This document shows positions 60,380 through 64,000 of a stretch of DNA of 64,000 nucleotides, in pieces; the first letter of the stretch is position 1, and each line of letters opens with the position of its first letter. Under the pieces are notes generated by a model. That model was not told the DNA's origin. It saw nothing but the letters and a program-made list of their open reading frames with translations, and did no database searches. Origin of the DNA: Chitinophagales bacterium (GTDB lineage Bacteria; Bacteroidota; Bacteroidia; Chitinophagales; Saprospiraceae); assembly GCA_017303475.1 (NCBI GenBank), contig JAFLBO010000014.1:1-64000 (forward strand), read 5' to 3'. Both the position numbers and the translations under genes were made by a program.

Positions 60380-60931
60380 TTAGTCAATTAAACCTTTTCG
60401 TGAAAGGCTATACATTCCCCACCAGGCGAGCGGCGCAAGAAAAAATACGCTGGCCATTCCCGGAAAATATCCATAAGGCTCTTGCGTAAAGAAAGGAAAA
60501 ATAAAGTGAGCAAGTTCTGTAACACCCATTGAGGTAAAAAATGTCCAAGCCAGATAATAGCCAAATTGAAGTCTGCGTCCGACCAGACTTGGGATCAGAA
60601 GCCAGGCTCCAGCAAAAGCATATAAGAGATAGACTGGCAATGAGTTGGTTTCAGGAACCGGCACTCCGGTAATTTTTGAAAGTGCAGGGAAAAATTCAAA
60701 ATAGCGTTCCTCAATTTTATGCAAGATGAAAAATAAAAGGGTCACGAAATACGGAACCTTAACTGTTTCAAACAAAGTAGTGGACGGAATGGCGAGCCAA
60801 ATTATAAATCCGCCCAGAAACCCAAATGCGAAAAGGAACATTGGCAAGAGACCTAACAAGATATAGCCCAGGATCAGGACTGAAATAGTGAAAAGCGCTG
60901 CAAAGATTATGGCAGGAAGGTTTTTTTTCAT
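60380..60931 (-). CDS. HXXEE-domain membrane protein
   Basis: A 183-residue membrane protein with about five helices. LHKIEERYFEF carries the HxxEE motif and ELAHFIFPFF is the second family motif. The His and Glu residues lie in membrane helices; activity is unknown. ATG 60931 is chosen. It lies 32 bases downstream of the metal ATPase. Confidence 0.8.
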   Translation of the reverse strand: MKKNLPAIIFAALFTISVLILGYILLGLLPMFLFAFGFLGGFIIWLAIPSTTLFETVKVPYFVTLLFFILHKIEERYFEFFPALSKITGVPVPETNSLPVYLLYAFAGAWLLIPSLVGRRLQFGYYLAWTFFTSMGVTELAHFIFPFFTQEPYGYFPGMASVFFLAPLAWWGMYSLSRKGLID

Positions 60932-60963
60932 GACGATGTCTAATTTAACGGTAATGTTTAATC

Positions 60964-63006
60964 TTAAAACTTCATTCGTTGTATCCGTACCGCATTCAAA
61001 ATCGCCAGTAATGCCACACCTACATCTGCGAACACCGCTTCCCACATTGTAGCCAGACCGCCAGCGCCAAGCGTCAGCACAATGGCCTTTACAGCGAATG
61101 CAAGACCAATATTTTGCCACACCACCCGTCGGGTAGCCCGACCGATGGAAATGGCAGTTGCCACTTTGGAGGGTTCATCGTTCTGGATCACCACATCTGC
61201 TGTTTCGATGGCAGCGTCGGAGCCGAGACCGCCCATCGCGATTCCAACATCGGAAACAGCCAACACTGGTGCATCGTTGATGCCATCACCCATGAAAGCA
61301 ATGACTCGGGCAGGGTTGTCGCGTTTCAAAGCCTCCACTTTCTCTACTTTCCCTTCGGGCAGCAAATCGCCATAACCTTGTTCGATGCCGAGTGCTGTAA
61401 TGACTTTCTGCACGACTGAATCTTTATCGCCTGACAGCATTACCAGTTCGCGCACTCCAGCGGAATGAAGGCGTTTGATGGTATCGGTTGCGTCGGGTTT
61501 GATCTCATCGGCAATGGTTACAAAACCAACGTATTTACCGTCAACAGCTACCACCGCAATCGTGTCTACTTCAGTATCCAAAGCAGCCGGGTAATCAATT
61601 TTGAATTTCTCAAACAACTTGATATTGCCGACCCATACAGGCTTCCCATTCACTTGCCCAGTGAGGCCATGTCCGGCAATTTCTTTTACTGCGGTGATTG
61701 GTGCTTTTTTCCAATCCAACTTTTGTTCGTCCGCATATTGCATCAATGCCTTGGCAACCGGATGGGTAGAATGCTGTTCGAGCGCGGCGGCCAGTATCAG
61801 TAGTTCGTTTTTTTCAACTCCCTCGCTTTCAATTTTTTGCACTTTGAAAACACCCCGAGTCAAAGTCCCGGTTTTGTCCATCACAACGGTGCTTACCTTA
61901 GTCATCAAGTCCAGGAAATTAGAACCTTTGAACAAAATGCCCTGCCGGGATGCTGCACCAATGCCACCAAAATAGCCTAAGGGAATCGAAATCACCAGTG
62001 CACAAGGACAGGAAATAACGAGGAAAATCAAGGCTCGATATAGCCAGTCCCGGAATACATATTCTGCAACTGTAAAGTACGGAATCAGGATTAGCAAAAC
62101 TGCCAAAAACACCACAATTGGTGTATAAATCTTGGCGAATTTGCGTATGAACAACTCAGTCGGTGCTTTGCGAGCCGTTGCATTCTGTACCAATTCAAGG
62201 ATACGTGCAATGCTGCTTTCCCCGAAAGGTTTGGAGACTTTTATTTCTACCAGACTTTCCGAACTTACCATACCGGCCAGCACAATTTTACCAACAGCAA
62301 TGGAGCGCGGCTTACTTTCTCCAGTGAGTGCGGCTGCATCAAAGGCGGCATCGGATTTTCCCAACAGGATGCCATCCAACGGAACGCGCTCGCCTGGCTT
62401 TACCCGGATAGTGTCGCCAACCTGTACAGTGTCCGGAAACGCCTCTACAAATTTGCCCTCACGCAGCACGGTCGCACGATCAGGCCGCACGTCGAGCAAG
62501 GCTTTTATATTGCCTTTGGCGCGTCGCACGGCTGCGGTTTGGAACAGTTCCCCTACTGCGTAAAACAGCATTACCGCTACTCCTTCTGGGTGTTCGCCGA
62601 TGGCGAATGCGCCGATAGTTGCGATGCTCATCAGGAGAAATTCAGTGAAAAACTCGAGCTTGCCGATAGCCAGTACCGCCTCTTTCAGCACGGGCAAACC
62701 AACAGGAAGGTAGGCTGCCAGATACCAAACCAGGCGTACCCAACCGGTGAAATACTCCGGCTGAATGTACTCGTCCAGAGCAATGCCACCGAGTAGCAGT
62801 ACAAAACTGATGATAGAGGGCAGGTATTCACGCCAAGGGCTGCGCATTGCTTCGGCTTGATGGTCACGATCATGGCCATCGTCATCGGAGTGTGGCGGCA
62901 AAGGAGAAGGCCCCGATTTTACCTGTATCTTTTCTTCAAGGGTGCAACATATCTGACGGCCTTGTGCGTCATAGGTGTGGACATGGGAAGTTTTACTTTT
63001 TCGCAT
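60964..63006 (-). CDS. zntA: Zn/Cd/Pb-type P1B ATPase
   Basis: A 680-residue heavy-metal exporter. The N-terminus has no classic CxxC domain but has ICC and a His/Asp-rich stretch (HSDDDGHDRDHQAE). The transmembrane CPC motif is in SCPCALVIS, the phosphorylation site is DKTGTLT, the nucleotide His-Pro is in QHSTHPVAKAL, and the hinge is GDGINDAP. The last helix has the Asp of Zn/Cd pumps (DVGVALLAILNAVR). It should export Zn2+, Cd2+ or Pb2+ from the cytoplasm. Confidence 0.92.
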   Translation of the reverse strand: MRKSKTSHVHTYDAQGRQICCTLEEKIQVKSGPSPLPPHSDDDGHDRDHQAEAMRSPWREYLPSIISFVLLLGGIALDEYIQPEYFTGWVRLVWYLAAYLPVGLPVLKEAVLAIGKLEFFTEFLLMSIATIGAFAIGEHPEGVAVMLFYAVGELFQTAAVRRAKGNIKALLDVRPDRATVLREGKFVEAFPDTVQVGDTIRVKPGERVPLDGILLGKSDAAFDAAALTGESKPRSIAVGKIVLAGMVSSESLVEIKVSKPFGESSIARILELVQNATARKAPTELFIRKFAKIYTPIVVFLAVLLILIPYFTVAEYVFRDWLYRALIFLVISCPCALVISIPLGYFGGIGAASRQGILFKGSNFLDLMTKVSTVVMDKTGTLTRGVFKVQKIESEGVEKNELLILAAALEQHSTHPVAKALMQYADEQKLDWKKAPITAVKEIAGHGLTGQVNGKPVWVGNIKLFEKFKIDYPAALDTEVDTIAVVAVDGKYVGFVTIADEIKPDATDTIKRLHSAGVRELVMLSGDKDSVVQKVITALGIEQGYGDLLPEGKVEKVEALKRDNPARVIAFMGDGINDAPVLAVSDVGIAMGGLGSDAAIETADVVIQNDEPSKVATAISIGRATRRVVWQNIGLAFAVKAIVLTLGAGGLATMWEAVFADVGVALLAILNAVRIQRMKF

Positions 63007-63084
63007 AACAAAGATTGAAAAACAGCCACCCAAATAACATTTCTGCCTTTAGGCGGGCTGTCAGGAGTTTAAAAAACTGTGTAG

Positions 63085-63462
63085 TTACTCTGGGAAACCT
63101 GCCTGCTTCCTGCACTCAAAAGCATCGATTTCTTCTTCAGTAAGTTGTGGTGATCCTGCCTGCGGCATTTCTTTTTCTATAACTACAGCCTCATACATGT
63201 GCTCGAAATGCGGAGTTAGGCTGTCGTACTCCGTGTAATATGCCCAGTGTTGGGCGCCATCGTTGCCGACATTATGGCAATTGCCGTTCGTACATTTACT
63301 GGCAAGAATGGCTTGCATTTTGCCGCTGTTGGAACTGAAAGTTGCTCCGGTGATTTTGCTGCAATCCACTTTTTCGTCTTTTTTGCAAGCATTAGTCGCC
63401 AGTATGAACATGGCAGTGATAAAAAGGGTAGTTACCCAAATGGCAGATATTTTTAATTGCAT
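63085..63462 (-). CDS. Lipoprotein with CxxxxCH haem-like site
   Basis: A 125-residue exported protein with lipobox (FILATNACKK). SKCTNGNCHNVG has two Cys four residues apart followed by His, so the haem site is CX4CH and not the usual CX2CH. This variant occurs in some Bacteroidota cytochrome-like proteins. MPQAGSP fits a Met axial ligand. ATG 63462 is preferred to 63483. Confidence 0.7.
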   Translation of the reverse strand: MQLKISAIWVTTLFITAMFILATNACKKDEKVDCSKITGATFSSNSGKMQAILASKCTNGNCHNVGNDGAQHWAYYTEYDSLTPHFEHMYEAVVIEKEMPQAGSPQLTEEEIDAFECRKQAGFPE

Positions 63463-63530
63463 GAGTGAAAATCGGAGCAGCATAAAAAAAATATGGCGAT
63501 GGCATAGCGCAAGGATCATCCTTGCAGCTT

Positions 63531-63773
63531 CTATTTGTGAGCAGTTGAGTCTATTAAACGGTTTAAATCTTCCACCTTCACCTCTTTCTGTTTCAACTCC
63601 ACGTGACAAACCGGACATTTGCCTGCCTTTTCATACATCTTGCTTTTTTCACAGTCCATCTGGCAGAAATAGGCATGGGTGTAGCGGGGGTCATGCTTCA
63701 ATTGATTGGGCCCATTGTTAGGACAAGCATGAAACAACAACCCACACAATAAGAGAGCGAAGAGATATTTCAT
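63531..63773 (-). CDS. Heavy-metal-binding-domain lipoprotein
   Basis: An 80-residue lipoprotein (LLCGLLFHACPN lipobox). YFCQMDCEKSKMYEKAGKCPVC matches the layout of the short heavy-metal-binding domain (YxCPMH...GKCPxCxM) found in CusB-like and related proteins, though with Asp-Cys in place of the His. It probably binds Cu, Zn or similar in the periplasm. Confidence 0.8.
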   Translation of the reverse strand: MKYLFALLLCGLLFHACPNNGPNQLKHDPRYTHAYFCQMDCEKSKMYEKAGKCPVCHVELKQKEVKVEDLNRLIDSTAHK

Positions 63774-63807
63774 GCAATTTTAATTTTTGAAAAGCGATAA
63801 AAACAAG

Positions 63808-64000
63808 TCAGCACAACAACTCGGGCTTTGTCAGCACAATCCGATTTCGGGCATATCGAATAATTCCCGCTTCAGCCCATTCTCCTAAAACAGTTGTCAC
63901 ACGTTGCCTTGACACAGACACCATCTCGCCGAGAAGTTCGTGGGTCATGGGCAGTTCCAGCTCGATTTCTCCGTTGACAATTGAACGGGCATGATGTCGA
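63808..64000 (-). CDS. Crp/Fnr-family regulator, C-terminal part
   Basis: The gene runs off the right edge. The visible 64 codons give a Crp-type winged helix: LELPMTHELLGEMVSVSRQRVTTVLGEW, then a wing (AGIIRYARNRIV) and the stop. The ligand domain lies outside the window. It may control the adjacent metal and cytochrome genes. Confidence 0.85.
   Translation of the reverse strand, partial: RHHARSIVNGEIELELPMTHELLGEMVSVSRQRVTTVLGEWAEAGIIRYARNRIVLTKPELLC

Overview
The window is a stretch of a Bacteroidota chromosome, most likely from the Saprospiraceae or a near relative. Evidence: at least six proteins end in a type IX secretion (T9SS) sorting domain; promoters fit the Bacteroidota TTTG / TAnnTTTG consensus; ribosome binding sites are weak; and family content is typical of the phylum (DUF4010, Crp-type response regulator, TonB receptors). 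The genus is inferred, not proven.

Layout. 1-126 is the 3' end of a group II intron lying against mlaD. 118-3.8 kb is an Mla-type lipid transporter (mlaE-F-D) and an L,D-transpeptidase lipoprotein. 3.9-9.3 kb holds two T9SS-exported proteins (one an M43 metallopeptidase) and two small membrane proteins. 9.3-17.5 kb holds PEP synthase, a four-gene cell-envelope set and a DevBCA/MacAB-like exporter. 17.7-22.7 kb is a stress block: DUF4010 membrane protein, ATP-cone/Mrr nuclease, REC-Crp regulator and a divergent CBS / universal-stress pair. 22.9-27.1 kb encodes T9SS proteins including a gingipain-like C25 peptidase. 27.4-33.3 kb holds TerB-like, SRAP (YedK) and a dinB-dnaE translesion cassette. 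33.3-41.3 kb is rich in palindromic repeats and holds a long-form GAPDH, T9SS genes, a frameshifted gene and a leftover piece of a second GAPDH. 41.5-42.5 kb is an arsenosugar-type ArsM.

42.6-50.6 kb is an accessory island. Its left edge is the 3' half of tRNA-Pro beside a tyrosine integrase, with a GIY-YIG gene and a degenerate tRNA outside it. Its cargo is a five-gene operon: XRE regulator, Cas4-like PD-(D/E)XK nuclease with an Fe-S cysteine set, long Argonaute with an apparently complete DEDD catalytic tetrad, a 127-aa helical protein, and a 376-aa protein with an HELAH zinc-protease-like motif. A promoter with XRE-type dyads precedes it. This is the strongest candidate in the window for an undescribed defence system: guide-directed interference combined with a nuclease and a possible protease effector. 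The right edge is near a fatty-acid hydroxylase that has lost its N-terminus.

50.8-56.8 kb is an arsenic module (ArsR, ArsM, ArsN-like GNAT, TonB receptor, aquaporin, metallophosphatase, Cys-rich exported peptide) with two matching 16-bp ArsR-type operators. 56.8-64 kb is a redox and metal block: porin, Rieske protein, di-haem oxidoreductase, DUF3703, HXXEE protein, Zn/Cd P-type ATPase, haem protein, heavy-metal-binding lipoprotein and the end of a Crp/Fnr regulator.

The left 42 kb is strewn with palindromic elements and short tandem repeats. Several begin exactly at stop codons between convergent genes.
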